A DNA stretch of 64,000 nucleotides, from assembly GCA_039545315.1 (NCBI GenBank), contig BCIM01000002.1:1019369-1083368 (forward strand). The letters run 5' to 3'. Source of the DNA: Kondoa malvinella (Eukaryota > Basidiomycota > Agaricostilbomycetes > Agaricostilbales > Kondoaceae). Position numbers and translations under genes: made by a program. This document shows, one piece after another, positions 1 to 12,609 of this stretch (positions are counted from its first letter, which is position 1; every line of letters starts with the position of its first letter). The notes under the pieces are model-generated. The model saw only the letters and a list, made by a program, of their open reading frames with translations, had not been told where the DNA came from and did not search any database.

Positions 1-1364
1 TGCCCAAGATCAGCGATCCGGAAGACACCGACTACTTTGATGCACGCGGAGCGACTCAGCAAGTCTTCGACGATGATGATGTCCCGTCTACTGTCCTTCC
101 ACGTCAGGCGGCTCCTCCTGATCCCGCTGTCGATCCCGCTGTTGCAGCTTCAGAGCCCGCTGTTTCAGTACGAAGCCCTCGAGAGAGATCTGAAACCGCT
201 CCAGCACCAGCCGCAGTCGATGACTTTGGCACTTTCAATTTCAAGAATCTCGAAGTCTTGAAACAGGCCAATCAAGATATCATTCGCAAATTGCGCAGCG
301 AGCAGATGCAGCCCCTCGGGCTTGCCTTCGATCAGTACCCGCCATCACATCCGAGACATGCTGCTCTTACTCGCGGAGGCTCAAATTCGTTCGATAACAG
401 GGTGAGCCGCTTCGTGCGACTTTGTCCTCGGCATTGCTGATCAAATGATTCTAGTCTGCATCTGGACCAGAGTCTCCGGCCACTTCCATATCCTCAGCTG
501 GATCTACGCCTTCTCGCGGCTATCCATTCACAACCTCGCATCAAGGTTCTCACTCGAGACGACCATCGGAGAATCAAGCTATGGCGACCTTCAAGATGCC
601 GTCTGAGCATCGCCATGTCAGCTCACAGGTGTCAAGACGCAATTCAATGCCAACTAGGATCCGTTCAGCGTCTTCAGCCGGTATACTTGGACGATCGAGC
701 GGCATTCAGGATCACTGGCATTCGCGTCAAGGCACAAGTACCACTCTAGACGATAGCACTCCTGCTTCTTCAGTGTCGTCTCCTTCAGCTCAGAACAAGC
801 TGGAGCCATCCCCATTCATCGAGCCCTCGCCCAAAACAGTCGACTGTTTGATTGCCGAAGATAATCCCATCTCGAGCAAGGTATTGGAGATGATTCTTGT
901 CAGGTTGGGCTGTCGATGTGTTGTTGTCCAAAACGGCGAGGAAGTGATGAGGTGTACAATGGGAGAGCTGGTCTTTGACGTCATATTCGTGAGTCTTTCT
1001 GATAGCGCGAGTCGAGAATGACTGATAGCGTTGGCAGATGGACATGCTGATGCCGATTCTCGATGGAGAAAGCGCTGCTCGCATGATTAAATCGACGAAG
1101 AATGCCAATCAGCAAACGCCGATTGTTGCTGTGACCTCGTACGAGCTCAAAGATGCTCAGCTTAGCGAGGAAGGAACAATGTTCTCTGCTGTAAGCATCA
1201 CTCATTGCTTCTTGAATACTGCTGACAATTCTTGGTAGATTTTGCAAAAGCCGGTGACGAAGAATGACGTCTTGCAAGTCCTCAAGCGCTTGGGCTTTGC
1301 AACAAGAAGTCAAACGTCGCAGTCGATCAGCGGCAATACCACCACCTTTGAAGTCGTCGCCTAA
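1..1364 (+). CDS. Rim15/Cek1-type protein kinase, C-terminal part with receiver domain (5' end outside window)
   Basis: Exons 1-401, 455-988, 1038-1190 and 1239-1364; the frame is already open at base 3, so the gene begins upstream. Seen: an acidic Ser/Pro-rich linker, then the segment FGTFNFKNLEVLKQANQD. From memory this resembles the region that follows the AGC kinase domain in Rim15/Cek1. The C-terminal half is a response-regulator receiver domain: AEDN acidic pocket, phospho-acceptor Asp in FMDMLMP, conserved Thr in AVTSY and Lys in LQKPV. All canonical residues are present, so phosphorylation is chemically possible. In this family Rim15 acts downstream of TOR/PKA in quiescence and stress entry. 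The kinase domain is not visible, so a different hybrid kinase remains possible. The gene converges on the dehydratase gene, with 182 bp between the stops. Confidence 0.75.
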
Positions 1365-1546
1365 AGAAAGAGTTGTATTTATCCTTTGTATTTGTTTGGT
1401 TCCGTTGTTTCATCTCAGGGCAGAATGGGTTTGCTTCTCGCCGTGAGCCTTGTGTTATAGTAGCATGTACCATATACGATTGGGCTTCATTTTGGCACTT
1501 TTCATTGTGAATGCATATTTCTCCATTGCACTCCACGAGTAATCTT

Positions 1547-2766
1547 TTATGACTGCTTCTTCTCTTTCGACACAGCTTTGAGACTGAATGTAGAGATGAG
1601 TAATCGTGAGAGGATGAAAAGATTGCCGGAGACGTACTGCTTTCTACGCTGAGCGTGCATGTGGGACATGAGAACAGCCAGGGCTGATGCCGTTGTCAAA
1701 CAGGTCTCAAGCTACTACAGATGCACTCACAAACTGGCCAAACAACACCAGCAAGACCTTGGCATGCGATCTTGCCAACAGGGCCAAAGCGGGCTTCCTG
1801 TTGGAGAGGCTCAGGAAAGAGCCAGAAGAAATGACAAGTAACGCACTGCCGCGTATTGCGCATTCCAGATGAACGTGGCTTCTGATCCTGCTCCAACCGG
1901 ATACAGGATGTAGAAGAGCGAGTATCTTGATTAATTGCAGGTCAGCCTGACCGGGCACGGATCAAACAGGATAATCTACCTTAGAGTCTGAAGGGTCTCT
2001 GAGGGCGAATCCATAAGGATAGACATGTAATTCATATATCTGACAATCTCGCTGATGGACCAAGCGAGGACCATGGGAATGTAGAAGGGCGAGCTTCTCG
2101 TTCTGCCAAGCAATCAGCCTGAGAACACATGATTGTCAAATTGGCATACTCGGGGAAGAGCTCTAGCACGCCCCAGACCAGAGCTAGACGACTGGCGACT
2201 TGAGCAATTGTTGTGTTCAAGTTGGCTCGAACGAAGCCGAGCATAATGTGGATTGGTTCAAGTAAAGCAACAGTCTGTACGACCTTGACCTGGAGATGTG
2301 TATATCAGCGACTAGCTCGTGTGTTCAGCAGATTTCAGTACCCAGAACCCGAAGCTATCGCATGCCTTGATAACCAGATCAGCTCCCTTGTATCGCCTAT
2401 CTGTGAAGCACTAACCGTCGAAGCTCTACGCAGCAACATGTCCTTCGAAATGTTGTCCTTCATGCCATCAAAGAAGGTCTGGTAATCCGTGTCCCAATCA
2501 AGCGGTTTCGCATGCGCAGTGAGCATGTGCGTGATAACGGCGTTGAGTACAGAGGCCCATAGCAGCGTGGAAGCAAAGTTGTAGACTTTCTGCAGACTCA
2601 GCTGGTGCGCTACAGCTGCAGAAGAGACGCACATGTCAAGTATCTGCTAACGAGACCAGATTGTTGTGGTCGCGCTGTCATCTTTGTCTGAGCTGATGTT
2701 GAGATGTACGCAAGCATCTGTACCTTTGGGCTTGACCGCTTGTGCAGGCTTTGCTTTCGTAGCCAT
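1547..2766 (-). CDS. PHS1: Very-long-chain 3-hydroxyacyl-CoA dehydratase (Phs1/HACD), 268 aa
   Basis: Eight exons: complement of 2724-2766, 2416-2609, 2342-2365, 2150-2289, 1980-2102, 1847-1925, 1731-1797 and 1547-1683; phases all agree. The enzyme catalyses the third step of very-long-chain fatty acid elongation in the ER membrane. Evidence: family blocks VVQTVALLEPIHIMLGFVRA and QVASRLALVWGV, and the catalytic pair Tyr183 and Glu190 in YPVGAGSE with the same spacing as yeast Phs1. Several hydrophobic segments are present. The last four residues, KKQS, fit a KKXX ER-retrieval signal. Exon 3 is only 24 nt and restores a family-like stretch before WVKVV. The start ATG is inferred from a one-codon-phase fit across a 114-nt first intron and is the least certain part. 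Confidence 0.88.
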
Positions 2767-2945
2767 TCTTCGAGTGGACGTGTGTTGACAACAAAGAAGA
2801 ATAATCACTCAGGCGTGTCAGCTAAGCATCAAGCTCGAATGCATTTTGTACAGCTTATAATGGCCCGTCTATACCCTGTAGCGTACTGTGGAAACGACGG
2901 TCAACTACAGCTGTGCAAACAGCATAAAGTGCCATCGAACCCACC

Positions 2946-4905
2946 TCAAGCAACCAAGTACTTTTCGCTGCTCAACACCGTCTCTTCCGAGAAAGTGACT
3001 TGCTCTCCACTACCAGCAGCCTTAACACCGACGACCTTAACACCGCACATTGCGTCCTGCGAGACAAAGTCCACTGCGATAGGGAAAAACGCGGCCGTGT
3101 CGTCTCCTTGAACGCTGAATTCCAACGAACCGGATTTCGTGTCGTCTTCGCCAGAGACGGAAGAGATGCTGTCGATTGTCCAGTCTAGAGTATGCGTTTC
3201 TGGGTTGATCGAGTAAGATCCGACCGAGTTGGTAATGGTTGGGTAGGCGCCGAGACTGTGGGCGAGACCAGCAGCTCAATATACAGACGTGTAAGCAACC
3301 AGAGGATGACTCACGGTAACGGAATAGAGATGAGCACATTTCGGAAAGTAGTGTTTTCCGCTTCAAGCTCGTATTCCAAACTGACATCACAAGTGCCTTG
3401 ATCGGTCGGACTAGGCCAGCAGTTGACTGCAGACAACGGCTTGAGCTAGAACGTATCGTTAATAGAAAGGCACTCACTGGAAAGCGGAACAAAGCTCTCA
3501 TCCTTACTAGCCATTCTCCACCTCACAACCTTCAACACCTGACCAACAGGGAAGCCTCTCTTGGGATCTTTGAGCGCCAAAACTTTATCCTCAACCCAGC
3601 TCTTCTTATCCACGTTCGGATGCGTCTTGAATTGCAGATCATTGCCGAATTGATCCGAATGCACCAATTGCAAAGCGACCTTGGCCACTTCTGCATCTGA
3701 AATCAACAGGTCCAAATCACCCTTGAGCTCCATTGAATTGATGCCTCCTTCTTTGTTTAGTTCAAGCGAGAGTTTTTCACGAATCACACAATGGACTAAA
3801 TCTTGGTCTACTGGATCGAAAGGTGATTCTTCTGCTGGAGCAGCGACCGGAGCAGGTGGTGCAGGAGCGGGTGCCTCTTGATCGGCAAAGAAGGATGGTC
3901 GTGGTGTGTCAGCTACTTCTCCGCCTAGAGAATCGATGAGGTCGTTCTGTTTCGAGGCCTTGGAACCGAGTTGCATGCCGCGTGTTTTGAATGGTTTGGC
4001 GGTTGTGGTCGGTGGTGTAGAAGCTCCGTAAGAGTCGCCAAGGTTTTGTACTGGCGGCGTAGGCGTATAGGAAGGTCTGTCGTAGGTGGACATGCTGCAG
4101 GCGCAAAGTGAATTTAGACAACCGACTTGTCTAATCCAGGATGCACTTACTTTGAGTTGTTGGAATAGGGATTCTGACCTCTCCTGAGCATCTCCTTGCG
4201 CTGCATCTCGAGCTGTTTTGCCCTTCTTTTGAGCTCTTCCTTTGCTTCATGCTCTTTATTGCGCGCGATAATCTCTTGGATGCGCTCCTCGTGAGATTCC
4301 ATCTCCATAGCCGCTCGGACTTCACCGATCCCTACTTTCTCTCTGTAACCGAGCGAGATGACTTCATCAAAGCTAGACAAGAGTTCAAACGAGTTTCGAA
4401 CGACTTCAGTCTCGTTTGCTGCGCCTCGACCTCCGACTGCTGAACAAGTTTCTGAAACGATGCGAGCGATGAGTTGAAGCGTGTCAATGTCGAGTATAAT
4501 GTTGGATAAAGGTGGTGTCAGCAGAATCACATAGAGGTCGTCCTGTCAGCTCCAGGGTTAGAATATAAAGCTCTAAAGCCCAATCCAGCCAAAGACCGAC
4601 CACTGGCATGTATACAAAGCGCATTGAACCATCTGCACTCAGCAGTGTGGTATGCTGCACGCCAACGGGGATGAGCTTGACGAAGCTGACCAAAAGCGAT
4701 TCCAGGCGAGAACGAGAGAGGGAAGGATGGAATTGACGCGAGATAAGAGCTGCGAGTACCAACGAGAGTCAGTCACAGGCTCAAGCGACGCGCAATAGCG
4801 ACTCACGTTTGCCCGCCTTGGACACGACGGATGCTGCTAACACGACCTGTGCGATAATTGCGCCTTTAGCCAGTGTATTTGGCTATAGGCCCCTTCACGC
4901 ACCAT
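2946..4905 (-). CDS. RET2: Coatomer subunit delta (delta-COP), 540 aa
   Basis: Seven exons: complement of 4903-4905, 4807-4846, 4601-4749, 4151-4542, 3478-4094, 3315-3426 and 2946-3255; exon 1 is just the ATG. Delta-COP is part of the COPI coat for Golgi-to-ER retrograde transport. The N-terminal longin-like domain starts VVLAASVVSKAGKPLISRQF; it continues through YMPVDDLYVILLT and FDEVISLGYRE. A charged helix follows (about residues 135-190), then a Pro/Ala-rich linker. The C-terminal mu-homology domain carries the conserved NCWP motif. Length is normal for fungi. The gene is divergent from the ubiquitin-L40 gene across a 1.05-kb gap. Confidence 0.92.
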
Positions 4906-5956
4906 TCTGTTATGCGCCTGCCTTGGCTGTCACGGATAGATTGAGACGCGAGTAAGAAACGACGAGGTTGGAGAGCAACGATGCTTTGGCCGTTTCAAGC
5001 GCTATGTACAGTCTCAACACATACAGTGACCTGCTGGACCTTTCTAGGCTCTCGTATCCGCTGTCTAGCCTTTTAGGCAACATTCACCTGTTTCGAGCTT
5101 TGACACATCTACAATGGCTCGCTCGAGGCTAAGACTATTTGCTTCCGTACTTCTTATAGACTCCTTGTCGTGCTCTCTTTCCTAGACTCCAGCTGTGGCA
5201 AGCAGTTTGGGCTGCCAGACTATCAAATCAGTTTCCTATCGCTTAGCCCATTGCTAAGGCTCTAGCTTTCTTTGGGTGTTCTTTGCTTCATTACTCCTTG
5301 CTGTCCGCGCAATGCTGTCAACATATCAGCGGTACCAGGTGCATCTGTCCATCATCTTAGCTTGCGGGACTCGGGAATTCCTGTGGCTCGTCATCCTTTT
5401 GATACACTCGACAACCTTCTAGGCCGTTCTATATATTGCGGCCATAATGATACTATCACCCTGCGAGACCGTCTCGTAATGCAGCAGGGGACCAATACCT
5501 CTGTCGGATGCGTCAGTGCTGCATTGCATCCCGTTTGTTCCATTTCCATAATATCTGCTCTGTCTTACATGTTAGTTGCTCAGCTCTGTATGTCTGAGTT
5601 GTAATTGCAATTGCATTGCAGGCCTATTTCACGCGACTCTGGGCCGAAAGCCAGGTTTGCTTATCGTTTTGTGCATTGTAGCCAATTTCGCACAGCGTGG
5701 GACAAGATAGCTGAGATGCCTGACCGATACAGACGATGTATAGCTGTACGAGAGCTTCAGAAGTTTTAATAAAATCCTTCGCGGCAAAATGTCAACCACA
5801 AGCCGAAACTTTTGTGCCGCGATGTCTCTCTTTACCAGACCTACCCTAGTATCCCCTCGTCGAATCCACAAGAGGCAACTCAGCGAGGTCCGCCTGCGCA
5901 CAGATACCAGATAGCAACACAAGCTAATTGTAATACCCCTTTTGCAGGTTTTCACC
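4906..5956. promoter_or_regulatory. Intergenic region between divergent delta-COP and ubiquitin-L40 genes
   Basis: About 1.05 kb with no coding potential I can support. The open frames here match no family and lack sensible splice partners. It must contain the promoters and 5' leaders of both neighbours. The sequence just before the ubiquitin ATG ends in a pyrimidine-rich stretch plus cag, which could be the acceptor of a 5' UTR intron. This was not demonstrated. Confidence 0.5.
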
Positions 5957-6850
<894 letters not shown>

Positions 6851-7305
6851 TTTCGGATGTGCTGTGTCTCGCGTCTGCCCATGCCAAAGATGCCATCACT
6901 CCGTCAAGTTTCCTGTGCCATTGCTGTTCAGCGAGCAGCGCCGATCGTTGTCTTCGACCAGTATCGTGCATCTGCGAGTTCCTACCATCTTGCTACAATG
7001 CAGCGCGATCTCCCACGTCATGTTAAGATCCACTAGCTCCTTGCACCATTCCCAGTGTTCGAGTTGACCTCCGAGTCAATGGCCGGGATGAAAAGGTCGA
7101 CTCCGACAGCCCTGTCTGCATGTAGGTGCAATACATACGCTCTGGTCTACACTACATCTGCCATATATGGCTGTGCTTATGTACATGTCATGTCTCAGCG
7201 CATCACGTAGCTCGACATTGCCCATTGTTCGGCGATGAAGTCTTCGAACGCCTTCTTCTTCTATCTGCTTTCCGTTTTACTCTTTCTCTCTCATAACCGC
7301 GAAGC
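6851..7305. other. Intergenic, no gene seen
   Basis: About 455 bp between the ubiquitin-L40 reading frame and the ABC transporter start. No exon, tRNA or repeat was recognised. It probably holds the 3' UTR of L40 and the transporter promoter; a pyrimidine-rich tract lies just upstream of the transporter ATG at 7306. Confidence 0.5.
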
Positions 7306-10300
7306 ATGCCTTCATTCTGTTGGGACGACTGGCGCATCGGCATCAAGCTGAGCAGTTGCAGAGAGTTTGACTTGACGTGGTCTCAAGAATCGCTCTTCTC
7401 CTTGGTGTTAGGATTCATCTTTATTTGCCTAACATGGGGAAGGCTGTCAAGCCTGCGAGGAAGAGACGCTTTGATGCAGTCAAGTTGGAAGAACAGCATC
7501 ATCTTGGGCAGCAAGCTTCTTTTCGCACTCATATCATTAGCAACCTCCATCCCTTCATCCTTTACGGCGCCCTTCTCTGCCTATTCGATGACCGTGGAAG
7601 CCGTCGCCTTGAAGATCGATGCATTGGCCAATCTACATATCCTGCTCTTGACCTATTTCGAGCACAGCCGGACGCTTAGCACTGGGAATCTTTTGCCTAG
7701 CTTCCTGTCTGTGTCGATCGTTGCCGACGGGATCAGGCTACGAACTTATGGATTGGTCGAAGTGGATACTCATCTCTACGGCTGTTCTGCTGCTGCTCTG
7801 GTATCCAAAGCTTGTCTACTTCTGCTGGAGAATGTCGACAAAAGGTCTATACTGGACCCTTCGACAAAGGTCAGTTGTCTTCCCTGATCATTAGACACTT
7901 TTCTAATATCTAGCGCAGGTCCATAACATGGAAGAGACTGCCTCATTCTTCTCGCGCCTCACCTTGAGCTGGTTTGCCCATTATCTATGGATAGGCTGGG
8001 CCGGTACAATCAAGCTAGCCGACCTTGGCGAAGTAGACGATGACAATATCGTGCGCGACTACCACCAGAAGTTTGATCAAGCCTGGCAGATGTGCCAATA
8101 CAAGACCCATCCCTTTGCACGATCTCTTTGGCGCTCTTTGGGAAGAGATCTACTTTGGCCTGTTTTGCCTTTGTGCGGATGTCTCATTCGCATGGGTGCG
8201 CCTTTGCTCTTGGGCTTGCTGTTGAAATTCTTGGACTCGTGGAAAGGTGACAATCCGCAGCCAGTGCAGATTGGCTGGGCTTTGGTTATAGGTTAGGGGC
8301 TTCTCTATATCGTCAGTACAGTGCTGACGATATCGACAGGATATGGGCTGGTCACTTTTGGGGATGCTCTGTTTGCGGCTGCTTTTTTCTCTCGACAGAA
8401 TCGATTGTTCACCAGAATTAGTGCTTTGAGTGAGTACCATGTGCTAGAGAGCTCACGGCAGACTAATCACCTAGTGACAGTTCAAGGAACCGTGTTTGAG
8501 AAGGCCTTGCGAGTTGATGTACAAGTAGCAAGCGAGCTTGGATCTGGCGCATTGAGCTCATATATATCGGGTGCGTACTCTATGAGGAGCATTTCCACTC
8601 TGACGCGAGGGTCCAGTCGACGTCGAGCGGATCAGCGGTGGGATCGGCTTCCTCTATTCCCTCCTGGAATTTACCCTGGTCACAACATTTGGCATGTCCA
8701 TACTATGGTATCACTTCGGCAAAGCTTTTCTCGGCGTCCTGCTTTGCCTGCTATTAGTCTCAGCAGCAATCCCACTATTCAGCGGAACAGTCTTGATTGA
8801 TCAGAGCCTTTGGAGCACAGCAACAGACACTCGCGTCAAGCTAATCACTTCTGTGCGTCGGGCCTGCTGCAGAGATGAGAATGCTTATTATACGATATCA
8901 GATCATACATTGCAGTGCGCAGCTAATGTATGACGCTCATTCCGCCGGGCTCATTGATTCGCGCAGTGAAGGCGATCAAGCTCCAAGCATATGAAGTACC
9001 AATCATGAACAGATACATGGCTGCTCGGCACGATGAGCTGATCAAGCAGCGAAAGTATCGGAGAAGTACAGTAAAAATCGGACAATTCGCCAATGTGGCC
9101 TACGCAGTGCTGCGCATGGCTTTCTTTGTTATCCTTGCCATCGCAGCAAAATAACATCACGGCGAATTCAATTACACCTCGGTCTTTATATCTTTCAATG
9201 TCCTTGAAGCATTGACAGGCAGTTTCTGGGGGTTGACTTGGGATTGGGGCGCTGCCATTTGTCAGACTTCTTTCCATGGTAGCTTGAGTGTCCTCTGACC
9301 TAGTCTTACAGCGGCTGTCTCCAGCATTCACCGCATAGAGTCATTCCTACTCAAACCAGAGAAACACATTCTAGGCTCTCTCAATACATTTGGCGGCGGG
9401 TTGAAGGCAGACGCGATCGCTCAATTCGAGAATGCGAGTCTGGGCATTAAAGCCGACAGTACGACCATCTTGAAAGACCTCACTGCACACGTTCCCAAGA
9501 ACAAGTTGACGGCAATCATCGGTCATACGGCTTCAGGCAAAAGCAGCTTTCTACATGCTATACTCTCCGAGATTGATCTTTTGCAAGGTGATGCTCGGGT
9601 CCCAACAGACGTCGTGATTGCCTATGCTTCCCAAACACCATACTTACCAGCAGAAACCATCAAGGAAAACATCGTCTACCACTCGACCTTCGATTCCGCC
9701 TGGTATAACAAAGTGCTCAATCTCGTTTGCTTAGACGTTGATATTAAATTCATGGAAGAGGGAGACGAAGTGCCTGCGGCTAGGCTGAGCGGAGGCCAAA
9801 GGGCGCGAGTGGTCAGTGACATTGCTCTGATTTCCTGTTGGGCTCACAAATGTGCGAAGGCACTTGCGAGAGCAGTCTATGCCAGAGGGTCGGTCAACCT
9901 GCTCGATGTGAGTGCACCGAAGAGACATAGGATTTGACTGATGCACTCTCCAGGACACATTATCAGCACTCGATAATAAAACGTCTGCGCAAGTCTTCAA
10001 CAAGTTGTTTGGCGCGGAAGGTGTTCTGCGAGGCTCGACAAATGTCATTGTCACCAACGATCCAGGCCTACTTAGCCGCGCTGACCATATCATCGAGCTC
10101 GCCAATGGCTCTGTACTGCGACAAGGCGACCCATCTGTATTCCTGGATCATGTAACAAGCAGCAAGACTCCGACTCCAGAATCAGACGGTGCGCCAAATG
10201 TCGAAGAAGAAAGCAAGCAAGCAACAGCTACCTTTGCAGACAGTGCAATTGACAAAGAAGCGTCCCTGACTACCGGCAATCTGCTCGATGCTGTGACGAC

Positions 10301-12447
10301 GCAGTTCAAATCGATCGGTGTACGCCTCACGTTGTTCTCTCTCTGCATAGTCGCTGTGTGGTCGTGAGCACGATGACCTTCTTTGCCGTAAATCTGTTGA
10401 CCTTCCCTATCAGCTGCCAAAACATTGGAATCGCACTCTATCTTCGCGCCTGGAGCAAAGTACTTGATTTCGCGTCTTTGCAATGGATCGGAAGCTGGAT
10501 CGCTCTCACTTCTTTCTTCGCTTTCGGGGCGGTCACGTGGTGGTACGTATGGAAAGTGGTTGTGCCAATGAGCGCAGTACAGGACATACATCAGCGACAA
10601 ATTCATGGGTACATTCGCACCTCCGTTCAGAAGCTACAGGAATTCTCCTCTTCTTTTATGGTCAATCGATTCTCGGCGTAAGGTCTCATCATCCAACTTT
10701 GAGCTCTTGCTCACAAGCATGTTAGAGACGTGTACGCATACGAGATGGAATTTCTGACGGCATTGGCTGAAGGCTTGTAAGTACATGCTGTTACAGAAGC
10801 AAAAATCACTCACGCATGTATGAATGCTGTCAGAGCTATCGCTGGGGAAATGATTCCGCAATTCATGTAGATTCTGGCGGCTTTGGCTGGATCTGACTAA
10901 TATGCGGACTCAGCATCGCAATCGTGGTGACACGCTGGGCAGCGCTGGCGCTCCTTGTTTTCGTGGTTGGTGGCTACGCTACTTCTCGAATATATGCAGC
11001 TACGCAAACTCAAATTCGAAGCCTCGAAGCAGCTGCCAAGACTCCTCTCTATGCGGCGATAGCTGGAATATCAGAGGTACCGGTTTCCCTTCCCCTACGT
11101 TTCGACAGCTCATTCAGTGTTCAGACAAATGGCTTGCGTGTCTGTAGAGCTTTACGAAAGCAAGATGAACTGTTGCGACATACACGCGCAGCCATCGCCG
11201 ATGTACGGAGGCCCGCCGTGCTACTGAAGTTGGGAATGTCCTTCTATGCTGTTGTTCTCGGGTTCTGCGTAAGCACGGTAGTCTGATGCTCTGGCGCTGC
11301 TGACTGTTCATGGCAGGTCACCGTAATTGCTCTGACGCTGGTATCGTCGGCTGTCATCCATCGGCAGACCTCGAACGATCTGCTAGCCCTTGCACTAGTT
11401 CAGCTTTGTGCTATGGGATCCCTGGTAGCACCGGTTTTCAGTTGTCTGGCAAATGTCGACACGCATTCTGTTGGCGTGGAGCGGATAAAATTCATCGCCA
11501 ATTTACCTGTCGAAGACGAAAAACATTCAGTGCTGGAACTATCTAATGACGCTTCAGTACCCACAGCAGGTGACATATGCTTCAACAACGTGTCGCTTCG
11601 CTATTCTCCGGGACCTAGCCCGGCTCTCAGCAACATCAATCTTTGCATCAAAGCTGGTCAGAAAGTCGGAATATGCGGTAGAAGCGGATCAGGCAAAAGC
11701 TCCCTACTTTCGTGCCTCTTTCGCCTTGTCGATATAGAAGAGGGCGGAACCATCTCAATTGGTGGACGAGATATCACTTCGATCTCGCGCTATGCTCTGC
11801 GCAAAGCGCTCACTATCATTCCACAAGGTCTGCAAGGCCTATCATCGAGCCGATATCTGCTCATATGGTTTTGTGACAGATCCTCTTTTGCTTGAAGTGT
11901 CCATCAGGGAAAACCTGGATGTGGAAGGGACGAGAACAGACAATGAGATTTGGACCGCATTGGAGCAGACTGGGGTCAAGTCTATTGTGGAGCGGCTTCC
12001 CAACAAGCTTGATCATCAAGTTGACAGTCATGTAAGTCGAGCTTTCGCTATGCCATCACGCCTGAGTGACATTCACAGAGCGGATCTATCTCGCAAGGAC
12101 ATAGGCAGCTACTCGCTTTGGCTCGTGCTCGTCGTACGTCTTCATCATCTGACACAGCATGTTGTAATGCTAAAAACATGGCAGTCCGCCAAAGAAAGAT
12201 ACTCTGCCTTGATGAGGCTAGTTCGTCCGTCGACAACGAGACCGACCAAGTAATGCAGAAAGCGCTACGAGAAGCACACGATACGACCATGCTAGTAGTC
12301 GCCCACCGAGTCTCGACAATCATCGATATGGATCACATCATCTTGCTCGACGGTGGTCAAATTGTCGAGTCTGGCCGTCCACAAGACCTATTGAAAGTAG
12401 CAGGAGGCAAATTCGCAAGGCTCGCTGGTGCTGAACTGGAGGCTTGA
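7306..12447 (+). CDS. ABCC/MRP-type full ABC transporter, interrupted by one in-frame stop codon
   Basis: Nineteen exons: 7306-7869, 7919-8291, 8340-8429, 8475-8570, 8617-8852, 8902-8914 (13 nt), 8967-9260, 9312-9811, 9860-9907, 9954-10363, 10414-10677, 10726-10776, 10834-10866, 10914-11076, 11125-11268, 11317-11827, 11880-12031, 12079-12133 and 12185-12447. They give 1420 codons with consistent phase. Order: TMD0-like hydrophobic N-terminus, TMD1, NBD1, TMD2, NBD2. NBD1 has Walker A GHTASGKSS (near residue 626), LSGGQ and LLDDTLSALD. NBD2 has GRSGSGKSS, ILCLDEASSSVD and an H-loop AHRVST, but a degenerate signature ISQGH. The family exports conjugates or drugs at the vacuole or plasma membrane; the substrate is unknown. 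Codon 520 (9152-9154) is TAA and family similarity resumes straight after it. The gene may be a recent pseudogene, a null allele, or contain a sequence error. Confidence 0.85.
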
Positions 12448-12609
12448 AGCAGAGGCTCAGGGCTCGAAATACCAGTCACATCAGCATATGCCGCAAATGT
12501 AGATTCGAATAGCACTGTATCTTGGCCCTGTGCCTCTCTCGTACCTTACATATCAAGTCCTACTCTGTGTTGCAGTGTACATCTGCTGTCTCCTCGTCTG
12601 GTAGTACGA

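Noticed and set aside
4906..5956. Possible small genes between delta-COP and ubiquitin-L40
   Set aside because: All frames are short, cysteine/serine-biased and without splice-consistent family similarity.
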